Shown here: positions 7,322-13,305 of the stretch, in pieces
How positions within the stretch are numbered: position 1 is the stretch's first letter
Layout of the letters: each line of letters opens with the position of its first letter
NCBI GenBank assembly: GCA_021821185.1
Contig: JAKACU010000041.1
Location: 1-17,251 of the forward strand
Origin: Bacillota bacterium
GTDB lineage: Bacteria; Bacillota; Bacilli; Alicyclobacillales; SLC66
Direction: 5' to 3'
Length of the DNA: 17,251 nucleotides
Position numbers and translations under genes: made by a program
The notes under the pieces: generated by a model
Database searches by the model: none
The model's input: the letters and a program-made list of their open reading frames with translations, nothing else
Told to the model about the DNA's origin: nothing

Positions 7322-7732
7322 TTAGTATGTGGTGCTAAGGCTTGATACCGTTCCGCTCGTACGGCTGGAACTTGTGCTTGATGAGGTTGGAACAGAACTA
7401 TAAACTTGATTCGACGGAATAGAAGTCCCCACGTTTACCGTCGCGGTTGAATTCGACGAAGTAGTCGTTCCGTTCGAGGTCGTATTGAATAGGAATTTCT
7501 CAGTCAATCGCTGGCCCATATAACCGGCTGCGTACCCGCCCATTCCGTTGGCGATTTCTTGACCGACAGGATGAAGATGCTCTTCAATAAAAGCATCAGC
7601 TACTAAAACGCCTGCTGCCGTCCACAAATCTAAATCGGTGACTTGAGGAAGTAATTTTCCACTGCGAATTGTCCCCATGACCACCCCGAGAACAACTCCA
7701 CCGCCCATACCAATCAAATTGAAGTCTTTCAT
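7322..7732 (-). CDS. Small membrane protein with Ser/Thr-rich tail
   Basis: The product is 136 aa. Residues 6-22 (LIGMGGGVVLGVVMGTI) form a Gly-rich transmembrane helix after a short N-terminus. Residues 33-82 include a second weakly hydrophobic helical stretch with acidic and His residues (ADAFIEEHLHPVGQEI). From about residue 84 the chain is almost only Ser, Thr, Val, Asn and Gly (TTSSNSTATVNVGTS), ending STTY. It is the first gene after the promoter box at 7.8 kb (ATG at 7732, GGAGG site) and directly precedes the 398-aa capsid candidate. It continues the series of membrane proteins from the upstream unit. The Gly-rich helix could pack against other virion membrane proteins. No known family is recognised. 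Confidence 0.65.
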   Translation of the reverse strand: MKDFNLIGMGGGVVLGVVMGTIRSGKLLPQVTDLDLWTAAGVLVADAFIEEHLHPVGQEIANGMGGYAAGYMGQRLTEKFLFNTTSNGTTTSSNSTATVNVGTSIPSNQVYSSVPTSSSTSSSRTSGTVSSLSTTY

Positions 7733-7768
7733 CTAGCTTCCTCCTAGAACTGCATATTTGCTGTTTTG

Positions 7769-7803
7769 ACTATAAATCGAAATGAAAAGTCGTGCAGAAA
7801 GTA
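7769..7803 (-). promoter_or_regulatory. Late-type promoter, copy 1 (TACTTTCTGCAC box)
   Basis: On the minus strand TACTTTCTGCAC is followed by 17 bp and then TATAGT, a good -10 hexamer. The predicted start of transcription is near 7762, leaving a ~30-nt leader before the ATG at 7732. It lies in the gap downstream of the 171-aa gene. The other three copies share the box. It would drive the capsid and fibre genes. Confidence 0.65.
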
Positions 7804-7815
7804 CAGTTTTGCCGT

Positions 7816-8331
7816 TTACAATGCTTGTTGACCACTAAATAACTTCAAGTGACCCGTTATATTGATTGTCAGCACCGCCGCACTAGCTGCAAGAATGCCG
7901 AGCGAAACATCTCTTATCCCAGCATTATTTCTCGCTCCTCCAGCAACAAAAAAAGAAGCTAGTCCAACACCTGCCGACCAATATAGATCCCGTTTGCGTG
8001 TTTCCAGAAACCAAGTGGCCCCTGCGGCTGCGGCTGCGAATACGCCAGCCTCTACGACACCTGACGCGAGAACGCGATCCATCACATCATTATCTTGATT
8101 CACGCCGCCACCTTCTTTCTTCGCCTTCCGTTTTAGATGAGGCACTTTATATGGAGATTCGAAGTCATTTGTTTCTCGCACATCTCTGATGACCGCTTCT
8201 TTCCTGTGATGCGTCTTGGCTACAGGGATGTAGCCACCCCCGAGGTAATCCGATGAATCGTACCTCATCTGTTTTGGAGGAAGTTTTATTCCCGTTTTCT
8301 TTTTTGCGGATGCTTTCTTTTTCGTCGCCAC
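7816..8331 (-). CDS. Lys-rich protein with C-terminal membrane domain
   Basis: The product is 171 aa. The first 20 residues are strongly basic (KKKASAKKKTGIKLPPK), and a second basic patch lies at 64-72. The rest of the first half is polar. Three hydrophobic helices follow at about 88-109, 116-132 and 141-160, the first very Ala-rich. Start is GTG at 8331, sharing its G with the upstream TAG stop (TAGTG), with GGGGTGA as ribosome binding site. A cytoplasmic basic arm on a membrane anchor could touch DNA, for example linking genome to membrane in a virion or serving packaging; this is inference from charge alone. No homologue is recognised. It is the last gene of the membrane-protein unit. Confidence 0.65.
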   Translation of the reverse strand: MATKKKASAKKKTGIKLPPKQMRYDSSDYLGGGYIPVAKTHHRKEAVIRDVRETNDFESPYKVPHLKRKAKKEGGGVNQDNDVMDRVLASGVVEAGVFAAAAAGATWFLETRKRDLYWSAGVGLASFFVAGGARNNAGIRDVSLGILAASAAVLTINITGHLKLFSGQQAL

Positions 8332-8969
8332 TAGATCTCACCCCGATCTTTCAGGCGTTTCACTTTTTTTCGATACTTTAGATCTTGGTTATTGAGTTTC
8401 TTCCTCGTTCTTACTTGCGCCTTGGAACTAACGAATTTTTCTCCAAACTCCATCTCCTGATGCTTAAGATAGAGAACCCCAACGAACACAAGCCCAATGC
8501 CAGTTAGGATGAAAGCAGGATTTAAAAATAATGATCCTACTTGGTTTTGGAAGAATTGACCTGGTGTCGCGGTTTGCCCATTTACCACATTCACAAACTC
8601 GCCTTTGCTATAGCGCCAACCTTCGAGATAAAGCCAAATGATGGCTGTTACAACAAGAATACTAATCAATATCCAAATGAAAGGTTGTCCTTTCGTCCAT
8701 CTGAGTGCTACTGTGTTTGTGCCAGTTACAAAGGCAATATCGGTATTACCTGTCCACGGAAGAACTCCCTTTAAATTAGCTTGATGATTAATCGTTGCCG
8801 CCGCAGATTGAAGTTGGTTGGCAACTGACGAATTGATCGTCAGCGCCAGTTCCATTTTCGTACCTTCCGATTGCGCGAGTTCATCATTAATCAGCGCTTG
8901 TCTATTGTCGTACAGAGATGTATTACTCGACCCGCTTGCAAGTGTCGTGTATTGTAAGACGGTTGACAC
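8331..8969 (-). CDS. Two-helix membrane protein
   Basis: The product is 212 aa from the GTG at 8969, which has GGAGG 8 nt upstream; a GTG two codons earlier is too close to that site. The N-terminal ~95 residues are polar, with a helical stretch (NSSVANQLQSAAATINHQAN). Transmembrane helices lie at about 97-116 (FIWILISILVVTAIIWLYL) and 150-168, separated by a Gly/Gln-rich loop. The C-terminal ~27 residues are highly basic (KKVKRLKDRGEI at the end). With both termini on the same side, the positive-inside rule puts both the N-terminal domain and the basic tail in the cytoplasm. It is co-transcribed with five other small membrane proteins. It is probably a virion or assembly membrane protein, but no family is recognised. 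Confidence 0.65.
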   Translation of the reverse strand: MSTVLQYTTLASGSSNTSLYDNRQALINDELAQSEGTKMELALTINSSVANQLQSAAATINHQANLKGVLPWTGNTDIAFVTGTNTVALRWTKGQPFIWILISILVVTAIIWLYLEGWRYSKGEFVNVVNGQTATPGQFFQNQVGSLFLNPAFILTGIGLVFVGVLYLKHQEMEFGEKFVSSKAQVRTRKKLNNQDLKYRKKVKRLKDRGEI

Positions 8970-8981
8970 TGTCACCGCCTC

Positions 8982-9284
8982 CTATGGTGTGCCGTTTCCG
9001 TACGTGTTGGTTGACCAGTCGTAAAATCGTCCAGATGGTACGAATGTTTGACTTCCTTGGGGATAATTACCGTATATAAAATATGGCGTACCGTTGACCA
9101 AATGAGAATATCCTCCAGCAGCATTAATATCCGATTTATAGTTTTCTGATAGGAACATGCGACCCTGAGGCGTGATATCCTCTTGGATCGTGGTCGTTTG
9201 GTTTCTTTTTGACCCGAGGTAGAATCCTATGCCAAATGCTCCGACTCCTACGCCAAGAACCCAAGCTGTAGCTACTCCATTCAC
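8982..9284 (-). CDS. Small single-pass membrane protein
   Basis: The product is 100 aa from the GTG at 9284, chosen because GGAGG lies 8 nt upstream; the in-frame GTG at 9293 overlaps that site. Residues 5-23 (ATAWVLGVGVGAFGIGFYL) form a Gly-rich transmembrane helix followed by GSKRN. The remaining ~70 residues are soluble and rich in Tyr, Asn and Gly (FIYGNYPQGSQ, ending NTYGNGTP). It shares the short N-terminus, helix, basic patch and soluble tail plan with four neighbours. The positive-inside rule predicts that the tail faces the cytoplasm. No known family is recognised; a virion membrane component is likely from context. Confidence 0.65.
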   Translation of the reverse strand: MNGVATAWVLGVGVGAFGIGFYLGSKRNQTTTIQEDITPQGRMFLSENYKSDINAAGGYSHLVNGTPYFIYGNYPQGSQTFVPSGRFYDWSTNTYGNGTP

Positions 9285-9296
9285 GCGAAACACCTC

Positions 9297-9791
9297 CTAG
9301 TAAGATACGGTTTGTACATATTGATCGTAATAACTATCTAGGGTATAGGCGGCCTGCGCACCAGAAGGAGCTTGATTGATCGTTGGATACCATTTCCCGT
9401 TCGCAATCCATCCGGGATCACCTAATGTTGGATATGTTCCTGAAATGCCGGATGGAAGCGACCCGCTCAGACCAGATGTTTGTTGCGATGTAACCGTACT
9501 AGCATCTGGCTGGAATGTAGATGTTTGATTTGAACTAGAACTAGAACTAGAAGGAATCGTATATGTTACTGATTGCGTAGGTGTAGACGAGCTAGTTGTC
9601 GTCGAAGTTGGGTAGGATGAGCTGTTAGTTGCTTGTGAAGATGTGCCAGTTGAATACGGAATAGACTGAACGCTTGATTGATTCGTGGCCGTTGTTTGCT
9701 TCGATTTTTCATATAGGAACCACCCGATACCAGCTACCGCGCCGATACCGACTACGCCTAAAATCACTTTATCCGTATGATCCATGCTCAT
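9297..9791 (-). CDS. Single-pass membrane protein with long Ser/Thr-rich stalk
   Basis: The product is 164 aa. A transmembrane helix at residues 9-26 (VILGVVGIGAVAGIGWFL) is followed by YEKSKQ. Residues ~35-115 are almost entirely Ser, Thr, Gln, Pro and Asn, including a run of serines coded by a hexanucleotide repeat, and look like an extended stalk. The final ~45 residues (LGDPGWIANGKWYPTI, then YYDQYVQTVSY) are more ordered, with Trp and Tyr. ATG at 9791 has AAGGAGG 9 nt upstream. The layout resembles a membrane-anchored spike or tether. If virion-associated, the stalk could bridge membrane and capsid. No homologue is recognised. Confidence 0.65.
   Translation of the reverse strand: MSMDHTDKVILGVVGIGAVAGIGWFLYEKSKQTTATNQSSVQSIPYSTGTSSQATNSSSYPTSTTTSSSTPTQSVTYTIPSSSSSSSNQTSTFQPDASTVTSQQTSGLSGSLPSGISGTYPTLGDPGWIANGKWYPTINQAPSGAQAAYTLDSYYDQYVQTVSY
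9532..9552. repeat. Hexanucleotide repeat (GAACTA)3.5
   Basis: There are three and a half perfect copies of GAACTA on the plus strand. On the coding strand they read as alternating TCT and AGT codons, so the array encodes six serines of the stalk. A unit of six bases means slippage would change stalk length by two residues without frameshifting. Confidence 0.9.
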
Positions 9792-9832
9792 TTTAAACGT
9801 CCTCCTTGGCTAACTAGCCGTTTATTCTTTTC

Positions 9833-10267
9833 TCAAGATCGTTGAGCTTGTAATGATTGTTGAGCCGCAAAATTGATGGTGATGGCAGATTGCACGGCCA
9901 CTTGATTAGCTCGCGAATAGCTAGCTGCAACAGTCATTTGTTGCGCGTGGAACGTGAGGATATCTAGTACAGCTAACCCGTTATTATCTGTTCTAATTTG
10001 CACATTTTGTTTCTGACCGTTGCTCGTATAAGTAACTTCGATCACGGCGCCGACAACAGGCTGGTTATTTTTCATAAGCGCGATCCCAATAGGTTGGTTG
10101 TATCCCGCTATACCAGGGATCGTAAACATGCTGAGTTGATAACCGTTATCTGTTGCAGTTACTTTTTTTACGTTTTTCATAGCAAAATCCAGAACGCCAG
10201 CCTCAATGCCGATGACTGCCCCTGCCCCTACGGCTACACCTAGTAATCCAGCTACCCAGTGATTCAT
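9833..10267 (-). CDS. Membrane-anchored Ig-like domain protein
   Basis: The product is 144 aa from the ATG at 10267, supported by GGAGG 8 nt upstream; an ATG five codons earlier lies inside the end of the preceding gene and has no site of its own. Residues 4-24 (WVAGLLGVAVGAGAVIGIEAG) form a transmembrane helix, followed by MKNVKK. Residues ~55-135 resemble a bacterial Ig-like (Big-1/invasin type) or carboxypeptidase-regulatory-like fold: MKNNQPVVGAVIEVTYTSNG, then the hallmark RTDNNGLAVLDIL turn and closing strands. Such domains in phage virions usually mediate weak surface binding or act as spacers. It is the second gene of the unit driven by the box at 10.46 kb. Confidence 0.7.
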   Translation of the reverse strand: MNHWVAGLLGVAVGAGAVIGIEAGVLDFAMKNVKKVTATDNGYQLSMFTIPGIAGYNQPIGIALMKNNQPVVGAVIEVTYTSNGQKQNVQIRTDNNGLAVLDILTFHAQQMTVAASYSRANQVAVQSAITINFAAQQSLQAQRS

Positions 10268-10269
10268 CC

Positions 10270-10392
10270 TCAAAACCTCCATGTAAGCATTTTTTTGCGG
10301 TTGTTATACGCACTCCAAATAGCAACTGCCACAACCGAACCTGCCGCACTTATGGCAACACTTTCAACAAGATCACGCATATTTTTTCGCAC
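10270..10392 (-). CDS. 40-aa single-pass membrane peptide
   Basis: The short gene begins at GTG with GGAGG 7 nt upstream and encodes 40 residues. After RKNMRD, residues ~8-26 (LVESVAISAAGSVVAVAIW) form one transmembrane helix, followed by YNNRKK. Its stop lies 2 bp before the start of the Ig-like gene, whose ribosome binding site is inside this reading frame. It is the first gene after the promoter box at 10.46 kb. Peptides of this size and form occur as virion membrane components in membrane-containing phages. No family is assignable at this length. Confidence 0.6.
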   Translation of the reverse strand: MRKNMRDLVESVAISAAGSVVAVAIWSAYNNRKKMLTWRF

Positions 10393-10430
10393 GGTATCGC
10401 CTCCGCGTATTCGTTTCGTTCTCTCGGCCA

Positions 10431-10465
10431 ATCATAAAACGGATATTAGAATCATGCAGAAAGTA
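10431..10465 (-). promoter_or_regulatory. Late-type promoter, copy 2 (TACTTTCTGCAT box)
   Basis: On the minus strand TACTTTCTGCAT, a 17-bp spacer and TATGAT form the same arrangement as copy 1. The box begins 6 bp beyond the stop of the 231-aa gene. Predicted transcription starts near 10424, about 32 nt before the GTG of the 40-aa gene. It would drive the six-gene membrane-protein unit. Confidence 0.65.
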
Positions 10466-10470
10466 GGAAA

Positions 10471-11166
10471 TCACTGATATTGTTGTGCAATGTCTAAAAT
10501 ATATTGATTGCGATTCGTTGTGGTCGATGGAGGGGTAATGACATAGTGAAACACTGCTTGATTTTTTGAAGCTGAATTATACTGCGCGTATTCGGCACTT
10601 GTTTTTGCGCGTTCTGTTGCTGAAGCTTCTAGTTGAGCTTTTTGCATAGCTAAATGATAGTCATACCATGACGCATAACAGACATGATTTACCCATACAC
10701 AATTAGACTTAGAACTTGAGCTAGTTGTTGCTGAACTAGAAGTAGTGGATGATGAGCTTGAATAGGATGTAGGACTGGCTTTCGAAGTAGATTGCGCATA
10801 AATAGAAAACGATCCAGAGTGTTGGTACTTTACGACTAATTGACACGTAGAAGGATCAACGAGTGATAAATAGTACCCGCCACTAAAACTTTGCTCGTAT
10901 ACGTCATAAGCGGAAGATGAACCGAAATCCGCTCCATTACCTACGAGCGTCCCGAACTGACCATTTGCATTGCACCCCGTTTTAGCAACTGGAGATACAT
11001 CAGTTACAGATGTGGTATAAGATGCAGGTGAAGCATAAGAAGTTGAAGGAGTTTGGCTTGCATTTGCTGTTTGCTTAGTCGCTGTTTGATTTTTGAAATA
11101 TTCATAAGCCAAACCTAAACCAACTACCGCCGCACCTCCCGCAATGATGACTCCTGTTGATGACAT
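10471..11166 (-). CDS. Membrane-anchored Ser-rich protein with conserved cysteines
   Basis: The product is 231 aa. A transmembrane helix occupies residues 5-22 (GVIIAGGAAVVGLGLAYE) and is followed by YFKNQTATKQ. A Ser/Thr-rich linker leads to a small domain at ~60-125 with two cysteines (KTGCNANG and PSTCQLVV). A Ser/Thr repeat of ~25 residues follows, then a second Cys pair (NCVWVNHVCYASW) and a helical Ala/Gln-rich C-terminus. Four cysteines in two pairs are unusual in this window; if disulfides form, that part would have to be extracytoplasmic, which conflicts with the basic patch after the helix. It stands alone between two promoter boxes, so it may be controlled separately. No known family is recognised. 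Confidence 0.65.
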   Translation of the reverse strand: MSSTGVIIAGGAAVVGLGLAYEYFKNQTATKQTANASQTPSTSYASPASYTTSVTDVSPVAKTGCNANGQFGTLVGNGADFGSSSAYDVYEQSFSGGYYLSLVDPSTCQLVVKYQHSGSFSIYAQSTSKASPTSYSSSSSTTSSSATTSSSSKSNCVWVNHVCYASWYDYHLAMQKAQLEASATERAKTSAEYAQYNSASKNQAVFHYVITPPSTTTNRNQYILDIAQQYQ

Positions 11167-11193
11167 AAAAACAGCCCCTTTCTCGTTAGCTCT

Positions 11194-11228
11194 AGGCTAA
11201 TACAAGATAAGAGGCTGTGCAGAAACTA
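11194..11228 (-). promoter_or_regulatory. Late-type promoter, copy 3 (TAGTTTCTGCAC box)
   Basis: The minus strand reads TAGTTTCTGCAC, one base off copies 1 and 4. The hexamer at the standard 17-bp spacing is TAGCCT; a better one, TATTAG, sits three bases nearer. The box overlaps the stop codon of the 97-aa gene and lies 50-60 bp upstream of the 231-aa gene. It is the weakest of the four copies at its -10. Confidence 0.55.
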
Positions 11229-11519
11229 CAGTCTATCTATATATGCAGTGAGTTCTTCGATTTGCTTGTCATACCATTGCTTGTTCAAGAAGAGGATCTG
11301 ACCTTGTACCGGACGATAGGCAAGGAGATGATCAATGATCAAATTAGCATCCACGTCTAACTTAAATAGCATCTTTCCTATCTTCATTTTCGCTTCGTGC
11401 GGTTTTACTTCTTCAACGAGAGATTCATTCGCTCGTATCTTTCTCTCTAGTTCTTGAGGAGACATGCTATCGATCCATTGCACAAGATAGTCAAGAAGCG
11501 GTGACTTGGGGTTCGGCAT
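11226..11519 (-). CDS. Small helical protein, unknown
   Basis: The product is 97 aa, mixed-charge and predicted mostly helical (LVQWIDSMSPQELERKIRAN, MLFKLDVDANLIIDHLLAYR, YDKQIEELTAYIDRL). It has no cysteines and no transmembrane helix. ATG at 11519 lies 28 bp inside the 3' end of the coiled-coil/zinc-ribbon gene, with GGAGGTGG upstream, so the two are probably translationally coupled and may interact. It is the last of a three-gene unit and its stop overlaps promoter box copy 3. Function is unknown; a small cytoplasmic assembly or regulatory partner is a guess from context. Confidence 0.65.
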   Translation of the reverse strand: MPNPKSPLLDYLVQWIDSMSPQELERKIRANESLVEEVKPHEAKMKIGKMLFKLDVDANLIIDHLLAYRPVQGQILFLNKQWYDKQIEELTAYIDRL

Positions 11520-12525
11520 TGGACCAGTCCACCTCCATGCTTTCTTTACACTTCGGGCAAATCACATTTTTTATCCCCATGAGATCAACCCACTCATTAC
11601 CGCATTCCTCATTCACGCATTCATAGCGCGCTAAAGGAACTCTGGCCATAGGAGCTTCTGGCTGTTGCGGCATAGCTTGTTGCTGTTGAGGGTGTTGATT
11701 CCCTTGCTTCATTTGAGCGATAATCCCTGAAATAATCGTAGCTGCCGACTCGATGCTAGAGCCTATCTTTTCAGCCTTTAATTCTTCTACCTTGATACGC
11801 TTCTCTTCCATATCACCTTTTTGCTTGATCTCCAACTTTTTCAATTCGTATTCTAATTCATTGATTCCACCTGACGAAACGACAGGAGAAGGGAATAGAG
11901 ATGATAATTGATTAACAACTTCTTTTTGCCGTACCAGCGATTGAATCGGATCTTCTGGCTGTCTAGGTTTTAAAATCTGATCTAAAGTCGAACTAAGCAG
12001 CTTTTCTTCAATTGGAGATTTCTGCTTTTCACCTACGATCGTTTTCAACATCTCGCGCTGATTGATTTCCATTTTTTCAAGCTGTTTCTGATTGCCTTCT
12101 TGCACTGATTTGATCATCTCTTGCATATTCTTTGTACTTTCTTGATTCATCTGCATCATAAGCTTGAACAGTTCTAGGGATTGATTCTGCGCCATCGCTC
12201 GTTTCTGTTCCTCTAACCTTTCTGCTTCTATCCTCTCGCGTCGTTCCACTTCTTCTCGTTTGCGTTCTGCTTCCTCTTGATTGGAACGAAGTCCCGCCAT
12301 CGTTTGAAATACTGTTGCGGTCTTGGCAAATTGATCGATTGGATCAGGAGCTTTTGGATTCAGGATTTCTTTTAAGTTGTCTGCTGCCATCTTAGCTTGC
12401 GCGGCTTCTCCGAACTGACGCATGGTATCAGAAATCGTAGCGTTAATGTCTTGAGCGCTCAAACTGCTAGAAGACATTTTCCCTGCTTTTACTAGCGCTA
12501 AATTCATTGGGCTTGGCCTAGCCAT
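11491..12525 (-). CDS. Coiled-coil protein with C-terminal zinc ribbon
   Basis: The product is 344 aa from the ATG at 12525, chosen for the GGAGGAGGA upstream; an earlier in-frame start would run 61 bp into the preceding gene. Residues ~80-185 are a long charged coiled coil (EEAERKREEVERRERIEAER). A second helical segment lies at ~215-255 (LEYELKKLEIKQKGDMEEKR), then a Gln/Pro-rich linker (HPQQQQAMPQQPEAP). The C-terminus holds a zinc ribbon of form C-x4-C-x14-C-x2-C at residues 303-326. The ribbon suggests nucleic-acid or protein binding, and the coil suggests a dimer or larger oligomer. Coming just ahead of the membrane and capsid genes, it could be a scaffold or a late transcription factor. 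Neither is shown, and no named family is recognised. Confidence 0.65.
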   Translation of the reverse strand: MARPSPMNLALVKAGKMSSSSLSAQDINATISDTMRQFGEAAQAKMAADNLKEILNPKAPDPIDQFAKTATVFQTMAGLRSNQEEAERKREEVERRERIEAERLEEQKRAMAQNQSLELFKLMMQMNQESTKNMQEMIKSVQEGNQKQLEKMEINQREMLKTIVGEKQKSPIEEKLLSSTLDQILKPRQPEDPIQSLVRQKEVVNQLSSLFPSPVVSSGGINELEYELKKLEIKQKGDMEEKRIKVEELKAEKIGSSIESAATIISGIIAQMKQGNQHPQQQQAMPQQPEAPMARVPLARYECVNEECGNEWVDLMGIKNVICPKCKESMEVDWSNAEPQVTAS

Positions 12526-13126
12526 CGATATCTTCCTCCTCCAGTTGCTCTGCGTTCTCTTTATCTGCGATGCGATCAATAAACTCTTTGATGATCACGT
12601 TGCCAACTTCGGTTTCGAGATAGATATTAGCTACAGCAACCATTTCCTCAATGTAGGCACTAAACTGCTCTTTTGAGCCACCGCCGTATTGATCCGGCCA
12701 CAAGATTTGTGCTTCGCCAAAGGCCAATTCGACCATACGAGGAATCACGAGATCCTTCATTATCGTTCTTCCCGTTTGCTCTTGTACAGCTAAGGCAGCC
12801 TTTTCTTTCATGGTTAGTTTCCCTGGTTTCTTTGATGCAGCATCAGTCATACTGGCTGCCTTCTCAGCCGCCTTCTCTTCTGTATCATCAAGTAAACCTC
12901 GATTACGTGCGGCGGTAAGCTTCGATGATCCCCACCCAGCATACAGCACTTCCCCCGTACGAGTATCGATCAACCCTTCGATGACCTCTCCTGGGTTATC
13001 CGTTTCGTGTTCCTCCTTCGCATGCTTTCCTGCGGCAGAATGTCCCTTTCCATTCGGCGGAAAATTCTCTCCGCATTCCGCGCAATGGTAAGCGTAATGC
13101 GCCCTCGGGTCCTCTTCCATTTCCAC
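12518..13126 (-). CDS. Zinc-finger-like acidic protein
   Basis: The product is 202 aa. Residues 14-40 contain HCAECGENF and then GKHAKEEH: Cys15, Cys18, His35 and His40 (C-x2-C-x16-H-x4-H), a slightly long C2H2-like zinc-finger pattern. Residues 45-65 are strand-like (GEVIEGLIDTRTGEVLYAGW). The middle is Ala/Lys/Glu-rich, and the last ~90 residues are helical and acidic (VGNVIIKEFIDRIADKENAE). Start is GTG at 13126 (GTG GAA ATG), with only a weak ribosome binding site; an ATG two codons later is possible. Its 3' end overlaps the next gene by 8 bp. It is the first gene behind the iteron region and box copy 4. It is possibly DNA-binding; this is inferred from the finger only. Confidence 0.65.
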   Translation of the reverse strand: MEMEEDPRAHYAYHCAECGENFPPNGKGHSAAGKHAKEEHETDNPGEVIEGLIDTRTGEVLYAGWGSSKLTAARNRGLLDDTEEKAAEKAASMTDAASKKPGKLTMKEKAALAVQEQTGRTIMKDLVIPRMVELAFGEAQILWPDQYGGGSKEQFSAYIEEMVAVANIYLETEVGNVIIKEFIDRIADKENAEQLEEEDIDG

Positions 13127-13165
13127 ACCACACTTTCGTAATTACTATATATATTGACTTATATA
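13127..13165. other. AT-rich tract next to iterons
   Basis: The segment is mostly A and T (AATTACTATATATATTGACT and on), in strong contrast with the repeat region beside it. It lies between the iteron-like repeats and the start of the 202-aa gene. Iterons plus an AT-rich tract is the usual layout of a plasmid-type or phage-type origin of replication. It could also be a second, ordinary promoter (TATAGT on the minus strand). Confidence 0.45.
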
Positions 13166-13172
13166 GCCTGCG

Positions 13173-13243
13173 TGTAGCCTACAGCTTTGCTACAGTATCT
13201 CCTACAAGTTCGCTACAGCTTCCCTAAAAGTTTGCCGCTGTAG
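13173..13243. repeat. Iteron-like direct repeats (candidate origin/operator)
   Basis: Three copies of an 18-bp unit start at 13178, 13201 and 13223, a period of 22-23 bp or about two helical turns. Copies 1 and 2 (CCTACAGCTTTGCTACAG and CCTACAAGTTCGCTACAG) agree at 15 of 18 positions; copy 3 is weaker (13 of 18 to copy 2). The word CTACA or its complement TGTAG occurs six times here and three more times up to 13305. At 13173-13183 two such words form a TGTAG-C-CTACA palindrome. The array lies directly downstream of a winged-helix gene and beside an AT-rich tract. Confidence 0.6.
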
Positions 13244-13259
13244 CAAATAGCACATTTTC

Positions 13260-13294
13260 AATCTACTACAAGAGATGATGTAGTGCAGAAAGTA
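13260..13294 (-). promoter_or_regulatory. Late-type promoter, copy 4 (TACTTTCTGCAC box)
   Basis: On the minus strand TACTTTCTGCAC, a 17-bp spacer and TAGATT match the arrangement of copies 1 and 2. It starts 12 bp beyond the terminator that closes the upstream gene block, a clean boundary between two transcription units. The predicted transcript has a leader of ~125 nt that runs through the iteron-like repeats, much longer than for the other copies. Confidence 0.65.
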
Positions 13295-13305
13295 GGTTTT
13301 TGTAG

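Noticed and set aside
13173..13243. CRISPR array
   Set aside because: There are only three imperfect 18-bp units on a 22-23 bp period, leaving no room for spacers, and no cas genes are present.
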